A DNA stretch of 64,000 nucleotides from Mesorhizobium loti (GCF_003148495.1 NZ_QGGH01000001.1:248986-312985), one strand, 5' to 3'; numbered from the stretch's first letter, positions 7,978 to 17,649 are shown. Numbers and translations: made by a program. Notes: generated from the sequence alone by a model not told the origin.

Positions 7978-9762
7978 TCAGGCCGCGGACGGTTCGGCAG
8001 CCCACGGCTTGTGGCCAAGCACCTCTTCGACAATGCCGCGGGCGATCTCGCGCTCGCCCATGATCACCGTGTTGGCGCCGAGGCCCTTGAGGTGCTCGAC
8101 CTCGGCGTCGGAATGGGCGCGGCCGATGACGTTGATGCCGGGGTTGGCTGCACGTGCCCTGAGCACGATCTGGCCGGCCTCGAAGGCATTGGGAATGGCC
8201 AGGATCAGCCGCTTCGCCCCTTCGGGATTGGCGGCGGCGAACACTTCGGCGTTGGCCGCGTTGCCGGAGACCGTCTCGATGCCATCGGCCTTCAGCCTCG
8301 CCAGTGTCTTGTCGGCATCCTCGACGACGAGGAAGGGCAGGGCGGCTTCTTTCAACGATGCCCCGACGAGACTGCCGACGCGACCATAACCGATCAGGAT
8401 GGCGTGGTCGGTGAGGGTTGTCCTGGGCGGCGGCCCGTCTTCCGCTTTCGTCGTGGCTGCAACAGAGGCCACCTGGCCCGGTTCCGTCGCCGGGCCAACC
8501 GGCTTTGCCTCGACAGGCGGTGCCGTCCTGGCGGCGCGCCGCTCCAGCCATGGCTTCATCCAGTCGATGGCCAGGAACATCAGCGGGTTCAGCACGATCG
8601 ACAGGATGGCGCCGGCCAGAATGAGGTCGCGACCTTGTTCGGGCAACAGTTTCAGCCCGACGCCGAGCTCGGCCAGGATGAAGGAGAATTCGCCGATCTG
8701 GGCAAGACTTGCCGAGATCATCAGTGCGGTGGCCAGGGGATAGCCGAAGGCAACTACGATGACGAACGCCGCCAACGATTTGCCGATGACGATGATGGCC
8801 AGCGTCGCCAGGATCGGCCAGCCATTGCTGATCAGGCTGAACGGGTCGAACAGCATGCCGACCGAGACGAAGAACAGCACGGAAAAGGCATCGCGCAGCG
8901 GCAACGATTCTTCCGCCGCGCGGTGGCTGAGTTCGGACTCACTCATGATCATGCCGGCGAAGAAGGCACCCAGCGCCAGCGAGACACCGAACAGTTTGGC
9001 TGCGCCAAAGGCGACGCCGAGCGCTATGGCGAGCACCGCCAGCCGGAACAATTCGCGCGAGCCGGTGTGGGCGACATAGTGCAGGATCCAGGGAATGACC
9101 CGGCGGCCGACCACCAGCATGACGACGACGAAAGCGGCGACCTTGGCCAGCGTGATGCCGACGACGCCCCAGATGCCGTAGCTGGCCGGCAGCGACAGCA
9201 GGCTGCTTGCATGGGCGTCCGCCTGCTCCTGGCCGCCGAGCACACCGGCCAGCGCCGGCAGCAGCACCAGCGCCAGCACCATGGCCAGGTCCTCGACGAT
9301 CAGCCAGCCGACGGCGATGCGGCCGCGCTCGGTCTCGATCATCCGCCGCTCCTGCAGCGCGCGCAGCAGCACCACGGTCGAGGCGACCGACAGCGCCAGG
9401 CCGAAAACCAGCCCCGCGCCCATCGACCAGCCGAGCATCCACGACAGCCCGGCGCCGAGCGCGGTGGCAAAGCCGATCTGGACGATGGCGCCGGGCACGG
9501 CGATGGCGCGCACCGACAGCAGATCCTTCAACGAGAAGTGCAGGCCGACGCCGAACATCAGCAGGATGACGCCGATTTCGGCCAGTTCGTTGGCAAGGCC
9601 GGCATCGGCGACGAAGCCGGGCGTGTTCGGCCCGACCAGCACGCCGGCTACGAGATAACCGACCAGCGGCGGGATACGGAAGCGGTTGGCGAGAGCGCCG
9701 AAGACGAAAGCCAGCCCCAGACCGGCGACGATGGTGGCGATAAGGGGCGTGTCATGCGGCAT
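7978..9762 (-). CDS. CPA2 family cation:proton antiporter with TrkA-N domain (YbaL/KefB-like)
   Basis: 594-residue inner-membrane transporter. Residues about 1-390 hold a dozen hydrophobic segments of the Na+/H+ exchanger fold. The C-terminal cytoplasmic part from about residue 440 is a TrkA-N/RCK domain with the NAD-binding IGYGRVGS motif and an ERE stretch near the end. YbaL and Kef-type members exchange K+ or Na+ for protons and respond to nucleotide or glutathione adducts. A Pro/Ala-rich linker (about 400-435) separates the two parts. No KefF/KefG ancillary gene lies next to it. It stands alone on the minus strand. Confidence 0.9.
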   Translation of the reverse strand: MPHDTPLIATIVAGLGLAFVFGALANRFRIPPLVGYLVAGVLVGPNTPGFVADAGLANELAEIGVILLMFGVGLHFSLKDLLSVRAIAVPGAIVQIGFATALGAGLSWMLGWSMGAGLVFGLALSVASTVVLLRALQERRMIETERGRIAVGWLIVEDLAMVLALVLLPALAGVLGGQEQADAHASSLLSLPASYGIWGVVGITLAKVAAFVVVMLVVGRRVIPWILHYVAHTGSRELFRLAVLAIALGVAFGAAKLFGVSLALGAFFAGMIMSESELSHRAAEESLPLRDAFSVLFFVSVGMLFDPFSLISNGWPILATLAIIVIGKSLAAFVIVVAFGYPLATALMISASLAQIGEFSFILAELGVGLKLLPEQGRDLILAGAILSIVLNPLMFLAIDWMKPWLERRAARTAPPVEAKPVGPATEPGQVASVAATTKAEDGPPPRTTLTDHAILIGYGRVGSLVGASLKEAALPFLVVEDADKTLARLKADGIETVSGNAANAEVFAAANPEGAKRLILAIPNAFEAGQIVLRARAANPGINVIGRAHSDAEVEHLKGLGANTVIMGEREIARGIVEEVLGHKPWAAEPSAA

Positions 9763-9986
9763 TGTCTATGGAGCGCCTTTCGAAACCAGCGATGTCGGAT
9801 GGGCGCCGCCCGGAGCCGCCGCCTGGTTGCAATATGGTGGATGGGGTGTCGGCGATGCAACCCGCAAAGCCATGAAATCGACGGTGCGGCCGCAAAAACT
9901 TGGTCGGCCGGCGGAGAAGCCGCCGGTCGAATTTGAAGTCGCGCGATGATATTCGGTTTCGATCCGGCGCGTTCGATCGACACCAA

Positions 9987-10436
9987 TCAGGCTGCCTGCA
10001 GCAGGGCCTCAATCTCGAATACGGCGTGGTTGGTCAATGTCTTGGGAATCTCGGCGATCACTTTGTCCCCGACTTCCTTGTGCAGCTTCTTGCGCATTGT
10101 CCCAAGCAGCATCGGCGGTGCGACAAGCACGATCTCGTTGAACTCGCCGCCATGTGCGAGCTTGTAGAGCCGGGCGGCGATCTCATCGGCGAAACGCTCC
10201 TTGCCGATGCGGTGCCAGTCCGTATCTTCGACCGCGCTGCGGTGTACGGAGGGACCATCATTGTATCGGCCCGGGCTGTCACTGCCTTGCTCGCGGGTGG
10301 GCGGGTTGTCCTGCTGCATTTCCTGCACCACCTCGAGATTCGGATATTTGTTGTCGCCGGCGTTCCTGAGGAAAAGCGCCTTCTCGCCATCGGCCACCAT
10401 GACCCAGATGCCGTGCTTCAGATTGATTGTGCTCAT
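9987..10436 (-). CDS. Host attachment family protein
   Basis: 149 residues from the ATG at 10436, which has an AGGAG-like site upstream; a longer frame to 10586 has no support. It matches the family annotated as 'protein required for attachment to host cells': an N-terminal WVMVADGEKALF strand-helix, a central HRSAVEDTDWHRIGKERFADEIAARL segment (shown in part), and a VLVAPPMLLG strand. The family was named from Agrobacterium attachment mutants; its fold resembles archaeal release factor-like proteins, and its biochemical role is uncertain. No signal peptide, so it is probably cytoplasmic. Confidence 0.82.
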   Translation of the reverse strand: MSTINLKHGIWVMVADGEKALFLRNAGDNKYPNLEVVQEMQQDNPPTREQGSDSPGRYNDGPSVHRSAVEDTDWHRIGKERFADEIAARLYKLAHGGEFNEIVLVAPPMLLGTMRKKLHKEVGDKVIAEIPKTLTNHAVFEIEALLQAA

Positions 10437-10605
10437 GGTGATAGGCTCCTTTTTTGAGTCGCTCGGGCATCTTGTGACATGCCGCGGCCGGGTTCGATCT
10501 GACGCGATGGGCTTTTTGGGGAACGCGCCCCGAGCCGGTAATGTTCCAACCAGACCCTCGCGGGTGTTGGCAATTCGGTTGTCCAATGCCTGCGGCTTTA
10601 ATCTA

Positions 10606-10624
10606 CTAAATTGGTAGAATTTAG
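10606..10624. promoter_or_regulatory. CTAAATT-N5-AATTTAG palindrome upstream of the sulfate-reduction operon
   Basis: Perfect 7-bp arms (10606-10612, 10618-10624) sit in an AT-rich patch of the 417-bp gap 10437-10853 between the host-attachment gene and cysG. The site is about 230 bp before cysG and 170 bp before the opposite gene. A sulfur-responsive regulator of the Rrf2 or LysR type is a plausible binder, but that is inference. I see no gene in the rest of the gap. Confidence 0.4.
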
Positions 10625-10853
10625 AAAAAACTGTTTTGCGGCATTTCTCGCCGAGCGCTAAAAGAGCTGTAAATCAAGGCCTGCGACAGCAGCTTGAATC
10701 CGCTCCATCCACCAACGAGGAATATTTTTCTCTTGGCTGAGATGCTTTCAGAAAAGCGATTGCATCCCGACAGGCGATGCGCGAGTGCGTTCCTTCTGGT
10801 TTCTCGCGCTCGCGCGTAGAACTGCAAGCCTGTTCAGGATTCCGCTCGCGCCC

Positions 10854-12305
10854 ATGTCGCACACTACTCCCAAGCTCAATGCCTTCCCCGTCTTCATGCG
10901 GGTCGAGGGGCAGACCGTGGCCATCGTCGGCGGCGGCGAAGAGGCGCTGGCCAAGGCGCGGCTGATCGGACAGTCGAGCGCGGTCCTGCGGATCATCGCG
11001 GAAAATGCCGAGCCGGCCCTGCTGGCCTTCATCGCTCAGACTGGCACGAACCATTTTGCCGCCGCCTACGACGCGTCGCAGCTCGAAGGCGCGGTCATGG
11101 TGTTTGCCGCCAGCGGCGACGAGGAACTCGACCGCCGCGTGGTCACGGATGCGCGGCGCTTAAGCATTCCGGCCAATGCCGTCGATCGGCCTGAGCTTTG
11201 CGATTTCTTCACCCCGGCGCTGGTCAACCGCGCACCGGTCGCCATCGCCATCGGCACGGAAGGTGCAGGCCCGGTGCTTGCCCAGATGCTGCGCGGCCGC
11301 ATCGACCGCATGCTGTCGCCGTCGCTCGGGCCGCTGGCAATTCTTGCCGCTTCGTTTCGCGGGGCTGCCGAGAATCTGCTGCCGAGAGGCAATGCCCGCC
11401 GTCGCTTCTGGAATGATTTCTTCGCTGGCGCTCCTGCCCGCGCGGCTGAAGCCGGCCAGCTTTCGCAGGCGCATGACGCCGCCGTCGATCTTTTGCTGTC
11501 GAATGTGCCGGCTTGCGGCCACGTCGCCCTGGTCGGCGCCGGCCCTGGGGCCGAGGATCTTTTGACCTTGCGTGCCCATCGTTTGCTGATGGAAGCCGAT
11601 GTCATCGTCCATGATGCGCTGGTGCCGGAGGCGGTCGTTGCCATGGGTCGCCGCGATGCTGAGCGCCTGCCGGTCGGCAAGCGCAAGGGCTGCCACACCA
11701 AGAGCCAGGCCGAGATCAATGCGTTGCTGGTCGAGCTTGGCCGTGAAGGCAAGCGTGTCGTGCGGCTGAAGTCTGGCGATCCGCTGGTGTTCGGCCGGGC
11801 CGGCGAAGAGATGGCGGCACTGCGCGATGCCGGCATCGCCTATGAGGTGGTCCCGGGCGTCACCGCGGCCTTTGCCGCCGCCGCCGATTTTGAACTGCCG
11901 CTGACCTTGCGCGGTGTTTCCTCGTCGATGGTGTTCACCACGGGCCACGACCTCAAGGGCAATTCGCTGCCCGACTGGGCCAAGCTCGCTATTTCGGGCG
12001 CCACCGTCGCCGTCTATATGGGCCGCTCGGTGGCGGCCGAGGTAGCCGGCCGGCTGATCGAGGCCGGGCTGTCGCCGGATACGGCGGTGGCCGTGGTCGA
12101 GAATGCCAGCCTTGCCAACCGGCGCCGCTTCCACGGTACGCTTGCCGACCTGCCGTCGCTGGAAGCGCGCGCCGATCTTTCCGGTCCGGTCATGACCATC
12201 ATCGGCGATGCGGTCGCCGGCGCCAACTTTGAACGGTCCGAGCCGCTCGCGGCACACAGGCATGAAGGCGCGTCCAGTTCGGTCGCCGAAGGAGTTCAGC
12301 AATGA
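10854..12305 (+). CDS. cysG: Siroheme synthase (uroporphyrinogen-III methyltransferase / precorrin-2 dehydrogenase / ferrochelatase)
   Basis: 483 residues from the ATG at 10854; an ORF extension to 10785 looks unneeded. The N-terminal part has the NAD-binding VAIVGGGEEALAKA motif of the dehydrogenase/chelatase. The C-terminal SUMT part has VGAGPGAEDLLTL, the RLKSGDPLVFGRAGEE motif and GVTAAFAAAA. Together they convert uroporphyrinogen III to siroheme, the cofactor of the sulfite reductase encoded two genes downstream. The stop overlaps the next start (ATGA), so the genes are very likely co-transcribed. Confidence 0.95.
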   Translation: MSHTTPKLNAFPVFMRVEGQTVAIVGGGEEALAKARLIGQSSAVLRIIAENAEPALLAFIAQTGTNHFAAAYDASQLEGAVMVFAASGDEELDRRVVTDARRLSIPANAVDRPELCDFFTPALVNRAPVAIAIGTEGAGPVLAQMLRGRIDRMLSPSLGPLAILAASFRGAAENLLPRGNARRRFWNDFFAGAPARAAEAGQLSQAHDAAVDLLLSNVPACGHVALVGAGPGAEDLLTLRAHRLLMEADVIVHDALVPEAVVAMGRRDAERLPVGKRKGCHTKSQAEINALLVELGREGKRVVRLKSGDPLVFGRAGEEMAALRDAGIAYEVVPGVTAAFAAAADFELPLTLRGVSSSMVFTTGHDLKGNSLPDWAKLAISGATVAVYMGRSVAAEVAGRLIEAGLSPDTAVAVVENASLANRRRFHGTLADLPSLEARADLSGPVMTIIGDAVAGANFERSEPLAAHRHEGASSSVAEGVQQ

Positions 12306-12607
12306 AGATACTGACCGCCAACCGCCTGACCGACGGCATTGCCGTCTGGTATGCCGATGGCGGCTGGGCCGAGACGGTGGACCATGCCGACCTCGCCCAT
12401 GACAAGGCAGCCGAGGATAGGCTCGAGGCGATCGGCGCCAAGGCCTACGCCGCCAACGAAGTGGTCGACGTCAATTTGATCGATGCGGACGTCGTCAACG
12501 GCGTCGTCGAGCCGGTGCGGTTGCGCGAGAAAATCCGCGCCGCAGGCCCGACCATCCGCAACGATCTCGGCAAGCAGGCTGGCAAGCAGTCAACTTGGGC
12601 AGCATAA
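12302..12607 (+). CDS. DUF2849 domain protein of the sulfur-assimilation operon
   Basis: 101-residue acidic protein, starting inside the stop codon of cysG. It matches DUF2849, a short family repeatedly found between cysG and cysI in alphaproteobacteria. The N-terminal two-thirds look like a small beta-rich domain (VWYADGGWAETVDHADL). No catalytic residues can be pointed out. The context makes a role in sulfite reductase assembly or electron delivery likely, but none has been shown to my knowledge. Confidence 0.88.
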   Translation: MKILTANRLTDGIAVWYADGGWAETVDHADLAHDKAAEDRLEAIGAKAYAANEVVDVNLIDADVVNGVVEPVRLREKIRAAGPTIRNDLGKQAGKQSTWAA

Positions 12608-12650
12608 CCAAGACACCAGGCATGGGCGGACGCGCCCTGAAAGACGAAGC

Positions 12651-14321
12651 ATGTACCGTTACGATGAGTTCGACCACGATTTTGTCCAGGCCCGCGTCGC
12701 CGAGTTCAGCGACCAGGTCCAGCGCCGCCTTGCCGGCGAGATCACCGAGGACCAGTTCCGGCCGCTGAGGCTGATGAACGGCGTCTACCTTCAGCTGCAC
12801 GCCTACATGCTGCGCATCGCGGTGCCCTATGGCACGCTGAACGGCAAGCAGTTGCGCATGCTGGGCCACATCGCCCGCAAATACGACAAGGGCTACGGCC
12901 ATTTCACCACGCGCCAGAACATCCAGTTCAACTGGCCGGCGCTGTCGGACATTCCGGCGATCCTGGCCGATCTGGCAAGCGTCGAGATGCACGCCATCCA
13001 GACCAGCGGCAATTGCATCCGCAATGTCACCGCCGACCATTTCGCCGGTGCTGCCGCCGATGAGGTCGCCGATCCGCGCCCCTATGCGGAAATCCTGCGC
13101 CAGTGGTCGTCGGTGCATCCGGAATTCTCGTTCCTGCCGCGCAAGTTCAAGATCGCGGTGACGGGTGCCGAGCGCGACCGCGCCGCCATCCAGACCCACG
13201 ACATCGGCCTGCACCTGAAGAAGAACGCCGCCGGCGAACTCGGCTTCGCCGTCTATATCGGCGGCGGCCAGGGCCGCACGCCGATGGTCGCCCGCAAGAT
13301 CCGCGACTTCCTGCCGGAAGCCGACCTCTTGTCCTACTGCACGGCGATCCTGCGCGTTTACAACCTCTATGGCCGCCGCGACAACAAGTACAAGGCGCGT
13401 ATCAAGATCCTCGTCCACGAGACCGGCGTCGAGGAAATCACCCGCCAGGTCGAAGCCGAGTGGCAGGAATTGAAGGACGCGGAGTTGAAGCTGCCGGAAG
13501 CCGATATCCGCGCCATCGAGGCCTATTTCGCACCACCGGCGCTGACCGAGCGGCCGGAGGGCGACCAGGCGGTCAAGCTGGCGCGGCTGGATTCCAAGGG
13601 GTTCTCGGAGTGGCTCGACCAGAATGTGGTGACGCACCGCCATCCCGACTACGCGGCAGTGACGATCTCGCTCAAGGGCATTGGCGAGGTGCCGGGCGAC
13701 GCCTCGGACAGCCAGATGGAAGCGGTCGCTGACATCGCCGAGACATATGCCTTTGACGAGCTGCGCGTCAGCCATGAGCAGAACCTGATCCTGCCGCATG
13801 TGGCGCGCGCCGACCTCAAGGCGGTCTATGATGCGCTGGTCGGCATCGGCCTGGCGACGGCCAATTCCAACCTGATATCGGACATCATCGCCTGCCCTGG
13901 CCTCGATTATTGCGCGTTGGCCACGGCGCGCTCGATTCCGATCGCGCAGGAAATATCGCGCCGCTTCGCCTCGCTGGAGCGGCAGCGCGAGATCGGCGAA
14001 CTGAAGCTGAAGATCTCCGGCTGCATCAACGCCTGCGGCCATCACCATGTCGGCCATATCGGCATCCTCGGCGTCGAGAAGAAGGGCTCCGAGCTCTATC
14101 AGGTGACGCTGGGCGGCTCGGCCGACGAGAACACCTCGGTTGGCGAGATCATCGGCCGCGGCTTCTCATCGGATGAGATCACCGACGCCATCGAGCAGAT
14201 CGTCGAGACTTATCTCGGCCTTCGGCTCGACCCACAAGAGAAATTCATCGACGCCTACCGCCGAGTCGGTCCTGCGCCGTTCAAGGAGGCGCTCTATGCT
14301 GGCGAAGCCAAGGCCGCTTGA
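12651..14321 (+). CDS. cysI: Nitrite/sulfite reductase hemoprotein
   Basis: 556 residues from the ATG at 12651, the natural start given the conserved MYRYDEFD N-terminus; an open frame continues upstream but overlaps the DUF2849 gene. Two ferredoxin-like and two siroheme/4Fe-4S half-domains are present. The cluster-binding cysteines are in CPGLDYC and CINAC near residues 425-465, and TTRQNIQFNW lies near residue 90. It reduces sulfite to sulfide with six electrons, probably from ferredoxin, since no flavoprotein CysJ is next to it. The family also includes nitrite reductases; siroheme synthase and APS reductase neighbours favour sulfite. Confidence 0.93.
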   Translation: MYRYDEFDHDFVQARVAEFSDQVQRRLAGEITEDQFRPLRLMNGVYLQLHAYMLRIAVPYGTLNGKQLRMLGHIARKYDKGYGHFTTRQNIQFNWPALSDIPAILADLASVEMHAIQTSGNCIRNVTADHFAGAAADEVADPRPYAEILRQWSSVHPEFSFLPRKFKIAVTGAERDRAAIQTHDIGLHLKKNAAGELGFAVYIGGGQGRTPMVARKIRDFLPEADLLSYCTAILRVYNLYGRRDNKYKARIKILVHETGVEEITRQVEAEWQELKDAELKLPEADIRAIEAYFAPPALTERPEGDQAVKLARLDSKGFSEWLDQNVVTHRHPDYAAVTISLKGIGEVPGDASDSQMEAVADIAETYAFDELRVSHEQNLILPHVARADLKAVYDALVGIGLATANSNLISDIIACPGLDYCALATARSIPIAQEISRRFASLERQREIGELKLKISGCINACGHHHVGHIGILGVEKKGSELYQVTLGGSADENTSVGEIIGRGFSSDEITDAIEQIVETYLGLRLDPQEKFIDAYRRVGPAPFKEALYAGEAKAA

Positions 14322-15060
14322 CCATATTGCCGATGTCGATGACGGCATCGCCGCCAAGGCGGCGGGGCTCGATGCGCTTTACGGTCATCTGAACCCGCTC
14401 GAGATCATCGAACGCTCGGCCCGCGAACTGTTCCATGACGAGATCGCCGCAGTGTCGTCGTTCGGTGCGGACTCGGCTGTGCTGCTGCACATGATCGCCA
14501 AGATCGACCGCACGCTGCCGGTCATCTTCCTCGACACCGGCAAGCATTTCGAAGAGACACTCGGCTATCGCGACGCGCTTGCCGCCGATTTCGGGCTGAC
14601 CAACATAAGGGTGATCAAGCCCGAGGAAGCGGCGCTCAAACGGATCGATCCGATGGGCAATCTGCATCAAAGCAACACCGACGCCTGCTGCGACGTGCGC
14701 AAGGTCGAGCCGCTGGCGCGTGGCGTCGCCCCCTTCCGTGCCTGGTTCACCGGCCGCAAGCGCTTCCAGGCCTCGACCCGGGCAGCACTTCCGGTGTTCG
14801 AAGCGGTCGGCCCGCGCATCCGTATCAATCCGCTGGCGCACTGGACGACATCGGACCAGGCCGACTATATGCGCGCGCATGCGTTGCGCGAAAATCCGCT
14901 GGTCGCTTATGGCTATCTGTCGATCGGCTGCTTCCCGTGCACGCAGCCGGTGCAGCCGGGCGAGGACGCGCGCAGCGGCCGCTGGGCCGGTCATGCCAAG
15001 ACCGAGTGCGGCATTCACCTGTCGGGGCTGGAGAAGTCGCTGACCGACGCATCCCTTTAG
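14296..15060 (+). CDS. cysH: Assimilatory phosphoadenylyl/adenylyl-sulfate reductase
   Basis: 254 residues. The ATG at 14296 overlaps the end of cysI by 26 bp and follows an AAGGAGG site. The PAPS-reductase fold shows SSFGADSAVLLH (PP-loop) near residue 50. The paired-cysteine signature (CC in DACCDVRK, CxxC in CFPC) binds a 4Fe-4S cluster, which marks the APS-using plant/bacterial type and not the PAPS-using E. coli type. The catalytic Cys is in the C-terminal TECGIHL. It reduces activated sulfate to sulfite with thioredoxin, feeding CysI. Confidence 0.94.
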   Translation: MLAKPRPLDHIADVDDGIAAKAAGLDALYGHLNPLEIIERSARELFHDEIAAVSSFGADSAVLLHMIAKIDRTLPVIFLDTGKHFEETLGYRDALAADFGLTNIRVIKPEEAALKRIDPMGNLHQSNTDACCDVRKVEPLARGVAPFRAWFTGRKRFQASTRAALPVFEAVGPRIRINPLAHWTTSDQADYMRAHALRENPLVAYGYLSIGCFPCTQPVQPGEDARSGRWAGHAKTECGIHLSGLEKSLTDASL

Positions 15061-15065
15061 GGTAT

Positions 15066-15185
15066 GTTGATATACAGGTGAGGCCGGCTTGCGAACGGCA
15101 GCTTCCGGTGCTCACGTACTTCAAGTACGCTCCCTCCGGTTCTCGGAAGCCACCATTTTCGGCGCGGCCTGACCTGAACCTCAAC
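15066..15185. repeat. Nested palindromic intergenic repeat between cysH and the DUF934 gene
   Basis: Outer arms GTTGA/TCAAC, then CAGGTGAGGCC/GGCCTGACCTG (one mismatch), GCTTCC/GGAAGC and a perfect central CGTACTT-C-AAGTACG. The 120-bp unit looks like a mobile palindromic repeat (MITE/REP type) inserted inside the operon. Confidence 0.6.
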
Positions 15186-15221
15186 ACACAATGAGCTTCT
15201 TTGAATTTTTAGGAATTTTTG

Positions 15222-15755
15222 ATGACTGAACCGACGACACCGGAGATCCGCCTCTGGACCCCGACGGGTTTTCGCGAGGACGAGTGGGCTCATGCCGAAA
15301 GCGCGGACGCGCTGTCCGGCAACGGCCGCTTCATCCTGCCGCTGCAGGCGTTCCTCGATCTCGATCCGGAGGTGCGCCGCTCCGCCAGGGAACGGCTCGG
15401 TGTGGTGCTGCAGCCCGGCGATCAGCTCGAGAAGATCGCCGATCTACTCGACCAGCTCTCGCTAGTAGCGCTGGTCTTCCCGGCCTTCAGCGATGGCCGC
15501 TCCTTCTCCAAGGGGGAGTTGCTGCGCAGCCGCCACGATTTCGAAGGTGCGGTGCGCGCCACCGGGCAGGTTCTGGTCGACCAGTTGCCGCATATGCTGC
15601 GGCTGGGCTTCGACGAGTTCGAGATTTCGAATCCGGTGCTGTTGAAGCGGCTGGAGGAGGGACGTACCGGCGGATTGGGGCTCTACTACCAGCCAGCCGC
15701 CGTGCCGGAACCAAAAGGGCCGAAATATTCCTGGCGGCGCGTTCGCAACAGCTGA
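15222..15755 (+). CDS. DUF934 domain protein of the sulfur-assimilation operon
   Basis: 177 residues from the ATG at 15222. It matches DUF934, a family that accompanies cysI/cysH in proteobacteria and is sometimes called an oxidoreductase accessory. The middle part (LVFPAFSDGRSFSKGELLR) is the family's most conserved piece, and FDEFEI follows. No cofactor motif or cysteine centre is visible. The neighbours imply a role in sulfite reduction. It lies 161 bp downstream of cysH across a palindromic repeat, so it may have a weaker link to the operon's transcript. Confidence 0.88.
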   Translation: MTEPTTPEIRLWTPTGFREDEWAHAESADALSGNGRFILPLQAFLDLDPEVRRSARERLGVVLQPGDQLEKIADLLDQLSLVALVFPAFSDGRSFSKGELLRSRHDFEGAVRATGQVLVDQLPHMLRLGFDEFEISNPVLLKRLEEGRTGGLGLYYQPAAVPEPKGPKYSWRRVRNS

Positions 15756-15850
15756 CGTTGCGGTAATTCCGCGCGTCTTTACATCAGCTGTGATCGGGCC
15801 TTCTCTTGGTCGTCCGTACGGAAATATCCGCCGGGTGCGAGGAGGAGGTC

Positions 15851-17456
15851 ATGAATTTTGACTATGTTATTGCCGGTGGCGGGTCCGCCGGCTGCACGCT
15901 TGCCGCGCGGCTCTCCGAGGATCCATCGAAAACGGTCTGCCTGATCGAAGCCGGCGGCGAGGGCAAAGATCTGCTCATCCGAGCCCCGGCAGGCGTCATC
16001 GCGCTGCTGCCGGGTCGGCCGAAGATCAACAACTGGGCGTTCGAGACGGTGCCGCAGCAAGGGCTTGGCGGGCGCAAGGGCTACCAGCCGCGCGGCAAGG
16101 CGCTGGGTGGTTCCAGCGCAATCAATGCCATGCTCTACACACGCGGACACCACGGCGGACTATGACGAATGGGCCGATCTCGGCTGCGACGGCTGGTCAT
16201 GGGACGAGGTGCTGCCTTATTTCCGGCGTGCGGAAGGCAACCAGCGCGGCGCGGATGGCCTGCACGGCGGCGACGGACCGCTGCGGGTCGCCGAGCAGCA
16301 GGAGCCGCGCGCTCTCTCGAGGGCCTTTCTCGAGGCCTGCGGCGAAAACCAGATCCGTCGCAACGACGATTTCAATGGACCGGAGCAGGAAGGGGCGGGG
16401 CTCTATCAGGTCACGCAATTCTGGGGCGAACGCCGCAACGGCGAGCGCTGCTCGGCGGCGGCCGCCTATCTTCATCCGGCCATGGACCGCCCAAACCTTA
16501 CCGTCATCACCGGAGCGCATGCCACGGGCATCGTCCTTGACGGCAAGCGGGCCGCCGGCGTGCGCTACCGCACGGGCAAGGGCGAAGCCATTGCGAAAGC
16601 CAGGCGCGAGGTCATCGTCTGCGGTGGTGCCTTCGGCTCGCCGCAGCTCTTGTTGCTGTCCGGGATCGGGCCAGCTGTCGAGCTTGCAGCGCACGGAATT
16701 CCGATCGTTCATGAGTTGCCCGGCGTCGGCAAGAACCTGCAGGATCATCTCGACTTCATCATGGGCTGGACATCAAGGGATGCGGACATGATGGGCATCG
16801 GCCTGCGCGGTCTGCCTGGCCTGCTGCGGCATCTGTGGCGCTGGCGCAAGGATGGCGGCGGCATGATCGCCACGCCCTACGCGGAGAGCGGTGCCTTCCT
16901 CAAGTCCGACCCGGCGATCGATCGGCCCGATCTGCAATTGCATTTCTGCATCGCCATCGTCGATGACCATGGCCGCAAGCTTCATATGGGCTATGGCTTC
17001 TCATGCCATGTCTGCGTGCTGCGGCCGCAGTCGCGCGGCGAGGTCGGGCTGTCGACGCCAGACCCGCTGGCGCCACCGCGCATCGATCCGCGATTTCTGT
17101 CCGACGAACGCGACGCCGAGCTTTTGCTCAAGGGCGCCAGAATGATGCGCGGCATATTGGAGGCGCCGTCGCTGGCCAAATACCGCCACAAGGAAATCTA
17201 CACCGCCAGCGTTTCGGGCGATGCCGAGCTGATGGCGCATATCCGAGCCCGAGCCGACACGATCTATCACCCGGTCGGCACCTGCAGGATGGGCATCGAT
17301 GATATGGCGGTGGTCGATCCGCAATTGCGTGTGCGCGGCATGCAGGCCTTGCGTGTCGTCGATGCCTCGGTGATGCCGACGCTGATCGGCGGCAACACCA
17401 ACGCGCCGACCATCATGATCGCCGAAAAGGCCGCTGACATGATCAAGGCTGCCTGA
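15851..17456 (+). pseudogene. GMC oxidoreductase (choline dehydrogenase-like), frameshifted
   Basis: An ATG at 15851 with a GGAGGAGGTC site begins a frame with the FAD-binding [16 protein letters not shown], but it ends at 16165. The protein continues in another frame, starting [15 protein letters not shown] and running to 17456. That part has the FGSPQLLLLSGIGP signature, the catalytic His in YHPVGTCRMG and Asn in GGNTNAPT. Joined, the product would be about 535 residues, the normal length for flavin alcohol/choline dehydrogenases. The break is at about 16150-16158, where one extra G in CACGGCGGAC would explain it. It is either a real lesion or an assembly error. Confidence 0.85.
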
Positions 17457-17602
17457 TCAGAATTCTGGTCGAACCAGTGGTGCTGGTTTTGCCTGCTGTG
17501 GAATACCCTGTGACGATGCCGGTGCCAATCGACATCAACTGGTCTTACCAATTGTGCGATTTGTGCTTTCCCTTTCGCCATCCTGCCCTTAGGATAGGTT
17601 CA

Positions 17603-17623
17603 TTATTTCGTGATCCGAAATAA
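17603..17623. promoter_or_regulatory. TTATTTCG-N5-CGAAATAA palindrome before the DJ-1/PfpI gene
   Basis: Perfect 8-bp arms (17603-17610, 17616-17623) lie 26 bp before the start of the next gene. Position and symmetry suit a dimeric repressor or activator site. The regulator is unknown. Confidence 0.4.
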
Positions 17624-17649
17624 ATATGGCCACAAGGGAGGAACCGGGA

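Noticed and set aside
8011..9936. 641-residue plus-strand frame opposite the antiporter
   Set aside because: Rich in His, Asp and Gln with no domain; the minus-strand antiporter is certain.
12495..14057. 520-residue minus-strand frame opposite cysI
   Set aside because: Shadow of the sulfite reductase gene.
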